Shown here piece by piece: positions 44,013 through 52,940 of a DNA stretch of 64,000 nt. Numbering within the stretch: position 1 is the stretch's first letter; each line of letters starts with the position of its first letter. The DNA is from Roseomonas aeriglobus (GTDB lineage Bacteria > Pseudomonadota > Alphaproteobacteria > Sphingomonadales > Sphingomonadaceae): positions 2,480,001 through 2,544,000 of the forward strand of contig JAFHKN010000002.1 of assembly GCA_016937575.1 (NCBI GenBank), in the 5' to 3' direction. The notes under the pieces were generated by a model. The model was not told where the DNA came from, searched no databases, and saw nothing but the letters and a program-made list of their open reading frames with translations. The translations under genes and the position numbers were made by a program.

Positions 44013-44761
44013 GCGCGGATCACGTCGGCGTTGAACAGATAGCCTTCGTTGCGGATCGTGCGGATCAGCTCCTCGCCATCCGCTCGCGCCAGCTTCTTGC
44101 GCAGCCGGCTCATCTGCACGTCGATCGCGCGGTCGAAATGCTCGGCGTTCACGCCCCGCGACAGGTCGAGCAACTGATCGCGGCTCAAGACGCGACGGGG
44201 ATGTTCGACGAGCGCCAGCAGCAGGCGGAATTCGCCATCCGACAGGTTGATGACGACGTCCTCCGGATCGAACAGCTGGCGCCCCACCGCATCGAGCCGC
44301 CAGCCAGCGAAGCGATGAAAGGCGCGCGCCGATGGCGTCACCGCCGGTGCTGCGGCCTCTCCCCCGCTCGCCCGGCGCAGCACAGATCGGATCCGCGCGA
44401 GCAATTCGCGCGGGTTCGCGGGCTTGGCGATATAATCGTCCGCGCCCATCTCCAGTCCGACGATCTTGTCGACCTCCGTTCCGATCACCGACAGCATGAT
44501 CACGGCCGGGCCGTTGCGTCGGTCGAGCGTTCGCAGCACCGCCAGCCCATCCTCGCCCGGCATCATCACGTCCAGAACGATCAGGTCATATTGGGCCACG
44601 GACAGGGCCGCGCGCATTTCGGCCGCGTCGGCGGCAGTGTCGACCAGATAGCCGTGCTGTTCCAGAAATCCGGCCGTCAGCTCGCGGATTCCGGGGTCGT
44701 CATCGACGATGAGCAGGCGGGTGGCAAGGTCCACGGGGCTGTCCAATCGGGTCATCAGCAT
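44009..44761 (-). CDS. OmpR-family response regulator
   Basis: A 250-residue regulator: receiver domain with the acidic pocket DDD near residue 20, phospho-acceptor Asp64 (LIVLDVMMPGEDG) and Lys113 (YIAKPANPREL), followed by a winged-helix output domain (RLLLALVEHPRRVLSRDQLLDLS, HFDRAIDVQMSRLRKKL, IRTIRNEGYLF). The start ATG at 44761 or 44755; upstream sequence is not coding. Coupled with the kinase downstream and divergent from the secreted protein gene at 44958 across a 196-base region. Confidence 0.94.
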   Translation of the reverse strand: MLMTRLDSPVDLATRLLIVDDDPGIRELTAGFLEQHGYLVDTAADAAEMRAALSVAQYDLIVLDVMMPGEDGLAVLRTLDRRNGPAVIMLSVIGTEVDKIVGLEMGADDYIAKPANPRELLARIRSVLRRASGGEAAAPAVTPSARAFHRFAGWRLDAVGRQLFDPEDVVINLSDGEFRLLLALVEHPRRVLSRDQLLDLSRGVNAEHFDRAIDVQMSRLRKKLARADGEELIRTIRNEGYLFNADVIRA

Positions 44762-44957
44762 GGGTGCCTGACTTGACGATCGTGCGTATCCGCGTCGTTG
44801 CAGCGCTGCAATCCAGTGTAATCTGCCAGAGCGTTGCAAATTTGCCGCAGTGGGCATGCCGGTCCGGGCGCGCGCGTCGCAGAGCTGAAAGGTCCGGCAA
44901 TGTGCAGGCAAAACGCAGGCCCTAGCCACGGCAAGACGTCAAACCCTGGAGACGATC

Positions 44958-45605
44958 ATGCTGACCTCGCTTTTGTCCGCCCTCCTGGCGCAAACCCTCT
45001 ACGGCCCCACCGCGCCGCCCCCGCCCCCGCCCCCGCCCCCGCCCGCTGTTTCAGCTTCCGACCCGACGGAGGTTTCCCCGACAAGTTCGGCGGCGGTTTT
45101 TCGCGCCAACGGCATGACCGAGGCCGGGCTGGCCGCCCTTCGGGCGATTCCCGAACCGGCGATTGCTCGCGGGGCAACCCGCGCGGCGCAGTGCGCCGTC
45201 GAACAGTTGAGCGCGCAGACTCCGTTGCCGCTCGGCGACCTGTCGGCCGCGCTGCGGGAACGCGATGCGACGGCGGCGGCACAGGCATCGGCACAGACCG
45301 ACTATCTGGTAGCCGCGCTGCGCGTGCTGCAGCCGGCCGACCAGCGCGTGCTGCTGGGTGTGATGGGTACCGGCGGCACGATCCTCGGCACGGCGCCGCC
45401 GCCACGCCCGCAAGCCGCGCGCGCGGGCGACGGCGAAATGGCGCGCCGCGGTCCGGGGGGCCCCGGCGGGCCCGGTGGAAAGCCTGGCGCCGGCGGCCCG
45501 CCCGGTGGTGACCGCATGGCGCGCGCCGAACGCCGCGGGCCGCCGCCCGTCGCGCCGACGGCACCGCGCGGCGGGCAACCCTGCGATATCATGCTCGGCG
45601 ATTGA
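44958..45605 (+). CDS. Pro/Gly-rich secreted hypothetical protein
   Basis: A 215-residue protein with a short hydrophobic N-terminus (MLTSLLSALLAQTLYG), a run of ten prolines encoded by a repeated GCCCCC hexamer (45017-45044), a helical middle (residues 45-130, MTEAGLAALRAIPEP to RVLQPADQRVLLGVMG) and a collagen-like Gly/Pro-rich C-terminus (GPGGPGGPGGKPGAGGPPGG). Probably exported to the periplasm or surface. It is divergent from the two-component system, so it may be controlled by it. No family recognised. Confidence 0.65.
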   Translation: MLTSLLSALLAQTLYGPTAPPPPPPPPPPAVSASDPTEVSPTSSAAVFRANGMTEAGLAALRAIPEPAIARGATRAAQCAVEQLSAQTPLPLGDLSAALRERDATAAAQASAQTDYLVAALRVLQPADQRVLLGVMGTGGTILGTAPPPRPQAARAGDGEMARRGPGGPGGPGGKPGAGGPPGGDRMARAERRGPPPVAPTAPRGGQPCDIMLGD

Positions 45606-45698
45606 GGTGACGGCGAACGACCGCGGTCGGAATGACGGCCTACCGCGATCGTCGTCGTGCCCGCCGGGCAATATCGTTAGGTGGTGCTTGGCGTCCGT

Positions 45699-45720
45699 GG
45701 GAGGGCGGTACCGCCCTCCC
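45699..45720. terminator. Perfect palindrome between convergent genes
   Basis: A 22-base perfect palindrome with arms GGGAGGGCGGT / ACCGCCCTCCC and no loop spacer. It lies between the convergent secreted-protein gene (ending 45605) and the small gene ending at 45731. Likely a bidirectional terminator. Confidence 0.55.
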
Positions 45721-45730
45721 GTCACGTAAT

Positions 45731-45925
45731 TCAGCTGCGGCCGCGAAGGGTGTTCAACACGGCCATGGCTGCGACCCCGGCCAGCGCCGCGCTGGTCCAC
45801 GGCCGCGCCTTGGCGAAATTGGTCGCTTTCTGTGCGATTGGCGCGTCGCCCGAGAAATGCTCCCGGAACGCGTCGGACAAGCCGGTTTTACCGTTGGATT
45901 TCGTGGCAGTGGTTGCGTCGGTCAT
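45731..45925 (-). CDS. Small membrane-anchored hypothetical protein
   Basis: A 64-residue protein starting MTDATTATKSNGKTGLSDAF, with a hydrophilic N-terminal half and a C-terminal hydrophobic segment (PWTSAALAGVAAMAVLNTLRGRS). The layout recalls ElaB/DUF883-type proteins, which tether soluble helices to the inner membrane, but the similarity is limited. The ATG at 45925 is preferred to one 36 bases upstream because of sequence character. Confidence 0.6.
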   Translation of the reverse strand: MTDATTATKSNGKTGLSDAFREHFSGDAPIAQKATNFAKARPWTSAALAGVAAMAVLNTLRGRS

Positions 45926-46215
45926 TTGAACTCCGTCGATGCGCGAAAGTGCGCCTGGCAACCCTAACGATCAGACCGGCTGAGCGGTTCAAACGGACGG
46001 AGGTCGGCCATCGCGTGGAGCATGACACCATAGTTTTGAGCGATCGTGATCGCGCCGGGCAGGTTGCACGCCGGCCAGCGCAGCGCTGACAACCATTCCA
46101 CGTCCGGACGATCGAAGCCCTGGCCGCACGGTGCGGCATGGCCGGAGACTTCGGACAAAAACGGCGGGCCGTCGCTCGCGCGTCGACCCGCCAGTCAGGA
46201 GGAAAGCGTGGGGCG
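45926..46215. other. Intergenic region without a clear gene
   Basis: 290 bases between the small membrane protein gene and the end of the TonB receptor gene. Short frames on both strands are unconvincing. It should include the promoter of the small gene; nothing distinctive was seen. Confidence 0.5.
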
Positions 46216-49179
46216 TCAGAACTGTACGTTGACGCCGACGTTGATCGTGCGGCCGATCCGCGTCTCGAACAGCGTGTCCTCGCGCTTGCTGTCGATGTAG
46301 AGGCGGTTTCGCTCGTCCGTCAGATTGGTTGCCTCGACGATCAGCTTGATGCCGTCGGTGATGTTGTACGAAGCGGAGGCATCGACGTAGAGCGTCGGCG
46401 CATTGCCTTGCAGATCGCTGCCCGGCGACGCCGGGATGCCGCGAATGAAGCGATCGCGGTAATTGGCGGTCCCGCGGATGCTGAACCTGCTGTCTTCGTA
46501 ATATAGCGTTCCCGACGCGGTGTTCTTCGACAGGCCGACCAGATCGGCCGTCGTCGTCACCGTCGGGACGCCGCCGGCACTCGCCAGAATATATTGGATG
46601 CGCGACGTGACATGGGTGTAGTTCGCCAGCACGCCGAAGTTGCGCAGGAAGCTTCCGCCCAGGAAGGTGAACGGAATCTGTGCATTCACTTCCACGCCCT
46701 TCAGCGGGCCGCCCGGCGTGTTGAACGGCTGGCTGATCGTGAAGATTTCGGTCGGGGCGGTGTTGGTGCCGGTCAGCAGCGCATCGGGCAGGCCCAGCTG
46801 ATTGAACGGGATCTGGCTGCTGACGTTCTGGATGAAGCTCTTGATGTCCTTGTAGAAGAAGGCTGCCGACAGGATCGAACCCGGGCGGAAATACCATTCG
46901 ACTGCCGCATCGAACGTGTTGGCACGGATGGGGTCGAGCAGCGGGTTGTTGATCGTGCCGTTACGCGTGGTCGCGGTAACGCCGCTGGTCGGGGCCAGCA
47001 GACCGAGCTCTGGCCGCGACATGACCTTTGCGCCCGAGAACCGCAGCAACAGGTTCTGCATCGGCTCGACGACGATATTGGCCGACGGCAGCCAGTCCTC
47101 ATAGCTGTTGCGAACATTGGCATATTGCCCGACCAGGTTGGTGGGCGAGGTCGTGCCGGCCGGTGGCGCGACGGTGATGATGCCCGCCGTATTCAGGTCG
47201 GTGCGGACATACCGCACGCCGGCATCACCCCGCAGCCCGAAGCCGACCGCGTCGGCCAGGTTGAACGTGCCCATGACATAGGCGCCCTTGACCGATTCCA
47301 GAATGCGCGTGCGCCCACCGCCGCATTCGACGCCGCAGAAGCGAGTCTGATCGAACCCGAAGGTTTGCGCCCATTTGTCGGGATCGATCGCCGCCCAGCT
47401 GTTGGGTGCGCCGTTGCCCCACAGGTCGCCGACCCCGGTGATCTGACGCGTGATGCTGGACAGCGACGTGCCCGCCGGCAGTGCCCGCACGATCGTGTCG
47501 GCAAGGTAGGGGCGCAGGAACGTGCTGCGGAAATCGCTCTCGCGATACTGCCCCCCGGCCTTCAGCGTGAAGACATCGCCCAGCGCCCAGGCGACGTTGA
47601 CCTCGCCGGTGAAATTATCGGTCGTGTTCGTCTGGGGACGGCCCTGGAAGCTGAACCCGCCGAGCACCGTGCCGTCCGCCAGCGACGGCGCGTAGGAGAA
47701 GTTCGCCGGATTGGCGACGTCGAACCCGAAGCCGAGCAACGGCGTCGTGCCGCCGCCGCGGAAATCGATCGAGGCGCCGCGCGCGTCGATCACGTCCATG
47801 AAGGTCTGCAGGCGCTTCTTGCCGTCCCAGACCGACCGGTTCTTGCCGACCAGCATCGTCACTTCCAGATCGTCGGTCAGGCGGCGCTTCAGGTTGAAAT
47901 TGACCTGTTTGAAATCGGACACGAACTGATCGACCAACCCCTCCGATCGCACGTCGACACCGTCGAACAGGCCGTAGGTGAGCGAGCCGAGCGAATCGAA
48001 CTGCGCATCGCGCACCGACACCATCGGCTGACCGTTGTTGGTGATCGAGCGGCCGAACGACAGCAGCGCGATGTAATTGTCCTTCCGCGTCACTTCGAAG
48101 CGCGAATACAGGCCCTCGACGGAGATGTCGGTGTCGTCGTCAGGCTGGAACTGCAGCGTCAGCGTGCCGCCGATCCGCTCCTGCGTCTGTTCCGAATTCA
48201 CATAGCGTGGGATGCGCGGGAAGAAGGCGCCCGAACCCGGCGTGTTGGGCAGGTCGGCGCGACGCAAGCCGAGAATGGTGTTGTACGCCGCGACCGAACC
48301 CGTACGCGGATTGTTGGTGCTGCAATTCGCCGCATCGGTGCCCTTGGCCGCGTTGACCGCCGGATTGATCGGGGTCACGCCGACCGGCGAGCAGAAGCCG
48401 CCGTTGGTGTTCGACGACAGGATGTCGACGGCGGCATAACCGACCTCGCGCAGATGGCGCTTCTGGTAGGCGACCGACCCCAGGACGCCGAACCCCGAAT
48501 CTCCGAACTTCTTCGATACCAGCAGCGACGCGCGGGGATCGACCCGCTTCGACAACTCGTTCCACGTCCCACGCGCGGTCGCGCTCAGCACGAAATCCTG
48601 GCGCTGGCTCATCGGCCGCGGCGCCGACAGGTCGACCGTCGCCCCAAGCGAACCCTCTTCGAGATCGGCGGACGGCGTCTTGCGGACGGCAAGCGCGGAG
48701 AAGATCTCGGTCGGGAAGACGTTGAAGTCGAAGCTGCGGCCGTTGTTGCCCGCACCGAAGATGTCGGAGCCTCCGGTCTGCGACGTGCCTTCCAGCCCGT
48801 TCACCCGGACACGGGTAAAGGCCGCGCCCAGACCGCGGACGGAGATGTTGCGGCCCTCGCCACCGTCGCCGCGAGCGAGCGCGACGCCCGGAATGCGCTG
48901 CATCGATTCAGCCAGGTTCGAATCCGGGAACTTGCCGATGTCTTCGGCAACGATCGTATCGATCGCCGCCGTCTCCGTTCGCTTCTGGTTGAGGGCACTT
49001 GCGAGTGACGCCCGAAAGCCGGTGACGACGATCTCGGCGCCTTCGTCCGCAGGCGTCTGCGCAGCCGCATCGGTCGCGGGCGTGGTCTGCGCTGAGACGG
49101 CGGTGGGGAACCAGACGGCGGCAGCAAGAGCCATGCCCGAAGTCCCCAACCGAAACGCGCGCGATCGTAAAGCTTTCAC
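46216..49179 (-). CDS. TonB-dependent receptor, Xanthomonas/Caulobacter type
   Basis: A 987-residue receptor: signal peptide (LGTSGMALAAAVWFPTAVSAQ), TonB-box-like AEIVVTGFRASLASALNQKR, plug with DTIVAEDIGKFPDSNLAESMQRIPGV and ISVRGLGAAFTRVRVNGLE, and a barrel ending in GRTINVGVNVQF. The ALNQKR...GKFPDSNLAE opening is the hallmark of the TonB-Xanth-Caul subfamily (TIGR01782), often linked with uptake of plant or algal carbohydrates. It uses a GTG start at 49179 preceded by a GAGGAGGGGG ribosome site. It is divergent from uxuA, pointing to uronate-derived substrates. Confidence 0.94.
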   Translation of the reverse strand: MKALRSRAFRLGTSGMALAAAVWFPTAVSAQTTPATDAAAQTPADEGAEIVVTGFRASLASALNQKRTETAAIDTIVAEDIGKFPDSNLAESMQRIPGVALARGDGGEGRNISVRGLGAAFTRVRVNGLEGTSQTGGSDIFGAGNNGRSFDFNVFPTEIFSALAVRKTPSADLEEGSLGATVDLSAPRPMSQRQDFVLSATARGTWNELSKRVDPRASLLVSKKFGDSGFGVLGSVAYQKRHLREVGYAAVDILSSNTNGGFCSPVGVTPINPAVNAAKGTDAANCSTNNPRTGSVAAYNTILGLRRADLPNTPGSGAFFPRIPRYVNSEQTQERIGGTLTLQFQPDDDTDISVEGLYSRFEVTRKDNYIALLSFGRSITNNGQPMVSVRDAQFDSLGSLTYGLFDGVDVRSEGLVDQFVSDFKQVNFNLKRRLTDDLEVTMLVGKNRSVWDGKKRLQTFMDVIDARGASIDFRGGGTTPLLGFGFDVANPANFSYAPSLADGTVLGGFSFQGRPQTNTTDNFTGEVNVAWALGDVFTLKAGGQYRESDFRSTFLRPYLADTIVRALPAGTSLSSITRQITGVGDLWGNGAPNSWAAIDPDKWAQTFGFDQTRFCGVECGGGRTRILESVKGAYVMGTFNLADAVGFGLRGDAGVRYVRTDLNTAGIITVAPPAGTTSPTNLVGQYANVRNSYEDWLPSANIVVEPMQNLLLRFSGAKVMSRPELGLLAPTSGVTATTRNGTINNPLLDPIRANTFDAAVEWYFRPGSILSAAFFYKDIKSFIQNVSSQIPFNQLGLPDALLTGTNTAPTEIFTISQPFNTPGGPLKGVEVNAQIPFTFLGGSFLRNFGVLANYTHVTSRIQYILASAGGVPTVTTTADLVGLSKNTASGTLYYEDSRFSIRGTANYRDRFIRGIPASPGSDLQGNAPTLYVDASASYNITDGIKLIVEATNLTDERNRLYIDSKREDTLFETRIGRTINVGVNVQF

Positions 49180-49521
49180 GTGATCCCCCTCCTCAGGTGC
49201 CCGTTACGCACTATTCCCATTTTATGGGATACTATTTCATTATATTTATTCGGAACGGAGGCTATCGGCAAGCGGAAGTTGCGTGAGCGATAATCTGATG
49301 AAACAAGGCTTTAGAGATCACGCTTGGCACAAAGCTTTGAGCAAGCGCTTCCACTCGACCGCGTGTCTGGAGCCACTGCGGGCGTCTGCCTCGGAACGAC
49401 CAAACGTCGCCTTTCAGCATCTTAGCTGCAACGCTCACACCGGCTGAGGTGCCGACCGATATTTCGCACTAGCGCGACGAGATTATACAGGCGTTTTGCT
49501 CCCCCCCTCGCAAGGAATCGC
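49180..49521. other. Divergent control region between TonB receptor and uxuA
   Basis: 342 bases without a gene. The receptor-proximal part (49211-49256) is unusually AT-rich for this DNA and contains the palindrome annotated separately. The remainder shows no clear promoter or long repeat; two short look-alike stretches (AAGGCTTTAG and AAAGCTTTGA) occur around 49305-49345. Confidence 0.5.
49215..49229. promoter_or_regulatory. Candidate operator in the receptor/uxuA control region
   Basis: Palindrome TCCCAT-TTT-ATGGGA, 36-50 bases upstream of the receptor start, inside an AT-rich stretch. It is the sort of site used by GntR- or LacI-type regulators of uronate genes, but no such regulator is in the window and binding is inferred. 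Confidence 0.45.
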
Positions 49522-50694
49522 ATGTCCACCGTCCTGATGATCCAGACGATGCGCTGGTTCGGCCCGGCCGATCCGGTGACGTTGACCGCCATCCGTCAGT
49601 GCGGCGCGACCGGTATCGTCACGGCGTTGCACGAGGTGCCGAACGGTGCCGTCTGGTCGCAGGCCGCGATCGGCGAGCGCAAGGCGATGATCGAGGCCGC
49701 CGGCCTGACCTGGGACGTCGTCGAAAGCCTGCCCGTTCACGACGATATCAAGCGCGGGGCGCCGACGTCGGACCAACGGATCGCGGCCTATGTCGAAAGC
49801 CTGCGCAATCTCGCCGCGTGCGGCATCCGCACCGTCACCTATAATTTCATGCCGCTGCTCGACTGGACGCGTACCGATCTGGCCTGGGAGCTTCCCGATG
49901 GCGCGCGGGCGCTGCGCTTCGAGCTTGAGGCCGTCGCCGCCTTCGATCTCCATCTCCTGCGCCGTCCGGGCGCCGAACGGGACTATAGCGCCGCGATGAT
50001 CGAAGCCGCGGGCGCGCGGTTTGCGCGTATGAGCGAGGCCGAACGTCACCGTTTGGAGCGGACGATCATCGCTGGTCTGCCAGGCAGCGAAGAACATTTC
50101 ACCACCGCGCAATTTCTGGAGGCGATCCAGGGATATGACGGCGTGGATGTCGCCACACTTCGGCAGAACCATGTCGCGTTCCTCGACGCAGTGTGTCCGG
50201 TCGCGCGTGCACTCGGGATCCAGCTTGTCGTCCATCCCGACGACCCGCCCTTCCCGATCTTCGGCCTGCCGCGCGCCGTCAGCACTCAGGACGATCTCGC
50301 CGCGCTGTTCGACGCCGTGCCCGATCCCTCGAACGGCCTGTGCTTCTGCGCCGGCTCGTTCGGCGCCCGCCCCGACAACGACCTGCCGGCCATGATCCGC
50401 CGCTTCGGCGACCGGATCGGCTTCCTGCATCTGCGCTCGGTCCAGCGCGAGGAAAACGACGCCTTACACGAAGCCGCCCATCTCGAAGGCGATGCCCAGA
50501 TGCCCATGCTCGTCGCGGAAATCCTGGCCCTGCAGGCGAGGACCGGCCGGAGCATCCCGATGCGCCCCGACCACGGCCACCAGTTGCTCGACGACCTCAC
50601 GCGTCCGTGCAATCCGGGCTATTCGCTCCTGGGCCGGATGCGTGGCCTTGCGGAACTGCGCGGGCTGGAGCGCGGGTTGGCGGCATCGATGTGA
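49522..50694 (+). CDS. uxuA: Mannonate dehydratase
   Basis: Converts D-mannonate, an intermediate of glucuronate breakdown, to 2-keto-3-deoxygluconate. The 390-residue TIM barrel has the family's opening (IQTMRWFGPADPVTLTAIRQCGATGIVTAL) and metal ligands: His in LVVHPDDPPFPIFGLPR, Cys in NGLCFCAGSFG, His in GFLHLRSVQRE, and the Asp-His in PMRPDHGHQLLDD. No signal peptide, so cytoplasmic, in contrast to the exported relative at 30-31 kb. Divergent from a carbohydrate-type TonB receptor; an AAGGA ribosome site precedes the ATG. Confidence 0.95.
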   Translation: MSTVLMIQTMRWFGPADPVTLTAIRQCGATGIVTALHEVPNGAVWSQAAIGERKAMIEAAGLTWDVVESLPVHDDIKRGAPTSDQRIAAYVESLRNLAACGIRTVTYNFMPLLDWTRTDLAWELPDGARALRFELEAVAAFDLHLLRRPGAERDYSAAMIEAAGARFARMSEAERHRLERTIIAGLPGSEEHFTTAQFLEAIQGYDGVDVATLRQNHVAFLDAVCPVARALGIQLVVHPDDPPFPIFGLPRAVSTQDDLAALFDAVPDPSNGLCFCAGSFGARPDNDLPAMIRRFGDRIGFLHLRSVQREENDALHEAAHLEGDAQMPMLVAEILALQARTGRSIPMRPDHGHQLLDDLTRPCNPGYSLLGRMRGLAELRGLERGLAASM

Positions 50695-50943
50695 CCGGCG
50701 GAGGCCCGCCTGCTCGACACATCAGCCGGTGAGGAAACCGCGTAAAGCCGGTCGGCATTCTCCATCGTGCGGCGCGCCGGCGTGACGCGGTATCGAGAAA
50801 AAATATCTCGTGACGAAATTGCGCTTCGTTGTTGGCCGCGGCGATATCGCTTAGTTCGAACGTACGGGATCAATTGGCCTCCCGTTCAGGCGTTCCCCGC
50901 CCAAGCGCCGCGGTGTGATGGCCCTTTGGCCAGGGGGAATGCT

Positions 50944-52299
50944 GTGCGCCTTAACCGAACCTCTCTGCTTTCCGCTGCCTGTATCCTCGCCTGGAGTCCG
51001 ACATCCCTTTGGGCGCAAACGCGAAGTGCACCGGTGCCGCGGTTGTCCGTAAGCGGCTCGACCCGCGTCCGCTACGAAATCATCGAGGGACAGCCTCGGG
51101 CGGGATTCAACGACAGCGACGACCTGCTCAGCGTTCGCACCACCTTGGCGGCGCAATGGACCGATGCGCAGTGGACCATCATGGGCGAGGTGTACGACAG
51201 TCGCGCTTATCTTGCCGATCGGGGTGCGCCGCTGACCACGGGCGAGGTCAATGCGGTCGAACTGGTTCAGGCCTATGTCGGCCGGACGGTGCCGCTCGCT
51301 TCGAAAGCGACGCTGTCGCTGCAGGCCGGCCGGATGATGCTGAACCTCGGATCGCGGCGCCTTGTGGCAGCCGACGACTATCGGAACACCACGAACAGCT
51401 ACACCGGCGTTCGCGCCGACCTGAAGATCGCCAATGGCTGGAGCGGGACCGCCATCTATAAGCTTCCGCAACAGCGCTTGCCGGACCGCTCCGACTCGCT
51501 GAGGCGGAATGCTGTCCGCATCGACCGCGAAAGCTTTGATCTCGTGCTGTGGGGTGGCCTGCTCACCAAGGCGAACGTGCTGTCGGCAGTTTCGGTCGAA
51601 GCCAGTTTCTTCCACCTGGGCGAACGCGATTCCCCGCGGCTGGCGACGCGCGACCGCGCGCTCGACACCTTCGGCCTGCGCGTGTTCGAAGACCCGAAAG
51701 CGCGACATTTCGACTATGACGTCGAAGCCTTCATCCAGCACGGCCGGGCGAGCCCCTCCACGACAGCCACCAGTTCGCGTGCCCAGGTAAGCGCGAGCTT
51801 TGTCCACGCCGAGATCGGCTACAGCTGGGCCAGTGGCTGGAAGCCGCGACTGTCGATCGAATATGACCGGGCGAGCGGCGACGCTCCCGGTGGGCGTATC
51901 GGCCGCTTCGACACGCTCTTCGGCATGCGCCGCGCTGAACTTGCGCCGTCGGGGCTGTACAACGCCGTTGGGCGGGCAAACATGTCGTCCCCGGCGCTGC
52001 GTCTCGAGGTGACGCCGGACAAACGCTCCGACGCCTTCCTGTCCTTTCGTCCCCTCTTTCTGGCCGAGCGTACCGACGCCTTCTCGACGACCGGCGTGCG
52101 CGATCAGACCGGCCGCGCCGGGCGCTATGCCGGCGAGCAGATCGACGCCCGTTTACGCTATTGGATGATCCCGAAGCACGTGCGGCTGGAGGTCGACGGC
52201 GTGTATCTGCGGAAGAGCCGTTTCTGGCGGATCGCGCCGAACGCACCGAACTCGGCCGACACACGATACCTGTCGTTCAACATGACGGCCAGCTTCTAG
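50944..52299 (+). CDS. Alginate-export-like outer-membrane porin
   Basis: A 451-residue beta-barrel protein with a signal peptide (LLSAACILAWSPTSLWAQ). Barrel sequence alternates hydrophobic and polar residues (RLSVSGSTRVRYEIIEGQPRAG onward) and contains features of the AlgE/alginate export family: DSRAYLADRGAPLTTGEVNAVELVQAYVG, GRMMLNLGSRRLVAADDYRN and GWKPRLSIEYDRASGD; it ends NMTASF with C-terminal Phe. The GTG at 50944 follows AGGGGG and gives the signal peptide. With uxuA upstream it may pass uronate oligomers or sugar acids, but substrate is unknown. Confidence 0.83.
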   Translation: MRLNRTSLLSAACILAWSPTSLWAQTRSAPVPRLSVSGSTRVRYEIIEGQPRAGFNDSDDLLSVRTTLAAQWTDAQWTIMGEVYDSRAYLADRGAPLTTGEVNAVELVQAYVGRTVPLASKATLSLQAGRMMLNLGSRRLVAADDYRNTTNSYTGVRADLKIANGWSGTAIYKLPQQRLPDRSDSLRRNAVRIDRESFDLVLWGGLLTKANVLSAVSVEASFFHLGERDSPRLATRDRALDTFGLRVFEDPKARHFDYDVEAFIQHGRASPSTTATSSRAQVSASFVHAEIGYSWASGWKPRLSIEYDRASGDAPGGRIGRFDTLFGMRRAELAPSGLYNAVGRANMSSPALRLEVTPDKRSDAFLSFRPLFLAERTDAFSTTGVRDQTGRAGRYAGEQIDARLRYWMIPKHVRLEVDGVYLRKSRFWRIAPNAPNSADTRYLSFNMTASF

Positions 52300-52424
52300 A
52301 TTTGGCGCAAAGCAATCGCGTCACGACGCCAAACGCCGACAGGCCGTAGCATGTCACTCCTGCGCGGCAGTCGTCGTATGACGGCCGTTCAAACGACTGT
52401 ATCCACAAATCTTTTTTTGGAAAA

Positions 52425-52448
52425 TGGTGCGCCTACAGGACTCGAACC
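52425..52448 (-). other. tRNA 3'-end-like remnant, possible attachment site
   Basis: Read on the minus strand it gives GGTTCGAGTCC (T-arm core), then TGTAGGCGCACCA with a 3' CCA, as at the end of a tRNA gene. The T-stem partner upstream is imperfect and the acceptor strand is one base short, and no anticodon arm follows, so it is not a working tRNA. Such 3' ends are classic integrase attachment sites. Confidence 0.5.
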
Positions 52449-52841
52449 TTTTCTGTAACGCGCTCATAATGTTTCACAATTTTTGATGTATTTCGCTTAT
52501 GGCCCCTTATTGGCCCCCATCAGATTTTCACATTTTTGGGCATCGAACCTGCGCCGTTTTGGTCGATACTGGGTCTTCGGTGAGCATTGAAAACGCCTTG
52601 AAACCGACACATCGCTCATGCCACTCACGCAACGCTGATCAGTAAAAACTCTCGTTAAGCGCTGTCACCAGTCGCTTGATAGAGTGGGCGTCGTGAACCG
52701 CTTTGCGTCGGCTTGCGGCTGGATATACGCCACAACCGGATCCGCGGTTCCGGCTATCGCTGACCCCGCGCCTTTCTCGGCCGCTCGGAATGGCGACCGC
52801 TCTGAAGCCAGTCGTCCAACCGCCGATAATGAGAACGCAAT

Positions 52842-52862
52842 CCTGACAACGGCCTTGTCAGG
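52842..52862. terminator. Stem-loop upstream of the Lrp-type regulator
   Basis: Perfect inverted repeat CCTGACAA-CGGCC-TTGTCAGG. It may be a transcription terminator of lost flanking sequence or part of the regulator leader. No T-run follows directly. Confidence 0.35.
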
Positions 52863-52940
52863 CATAAGGGTTTGCCCCTCTCTGGGGTGTTCGATGGCAG
52901 CGATTTCTGCGAGTACGGTCAGCAGATCAGGAGATTGGGA

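Larger units (their letters stand above)
52300..52940. other. Gene-poor, compositionally different stretch at the accessory-region boundary
   Basis: 641 bases without a credible gene. The first part holds an A/T-rich run and the tRNA-like 3' end annotated separately, then AT-rich sequence (52460-52560) unlike the GC-rich DNA to the left. The rest shows only short frames and a hairpin at 52842-52862. It looks like remnant integration-site or mobile DNA. Confidence 0.55.

Noticed and set aside
45017..45044. Hexamer repeat as a phase-variation switch.
   Set aside because: The unit is six bases, so copy-number change would not shift the frame; at most it varies the proline run length.
45964..46158. 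A 64-codon minus-strand frame with fairly protein-like sequence (LPGAITIAQNYGVMLHAMAD).
   Set aside because: Needs a TTG start without a ribosome site and stands isolated after the TonB receptor; possible but not supported enough.
52425..52500. A functional tRNA gene on the minus strand.
   Set aside because: Only the T-arm core and CCA end are present; the T-stem is mismatched, the acceptor strand is short and no anticodon arm follows.
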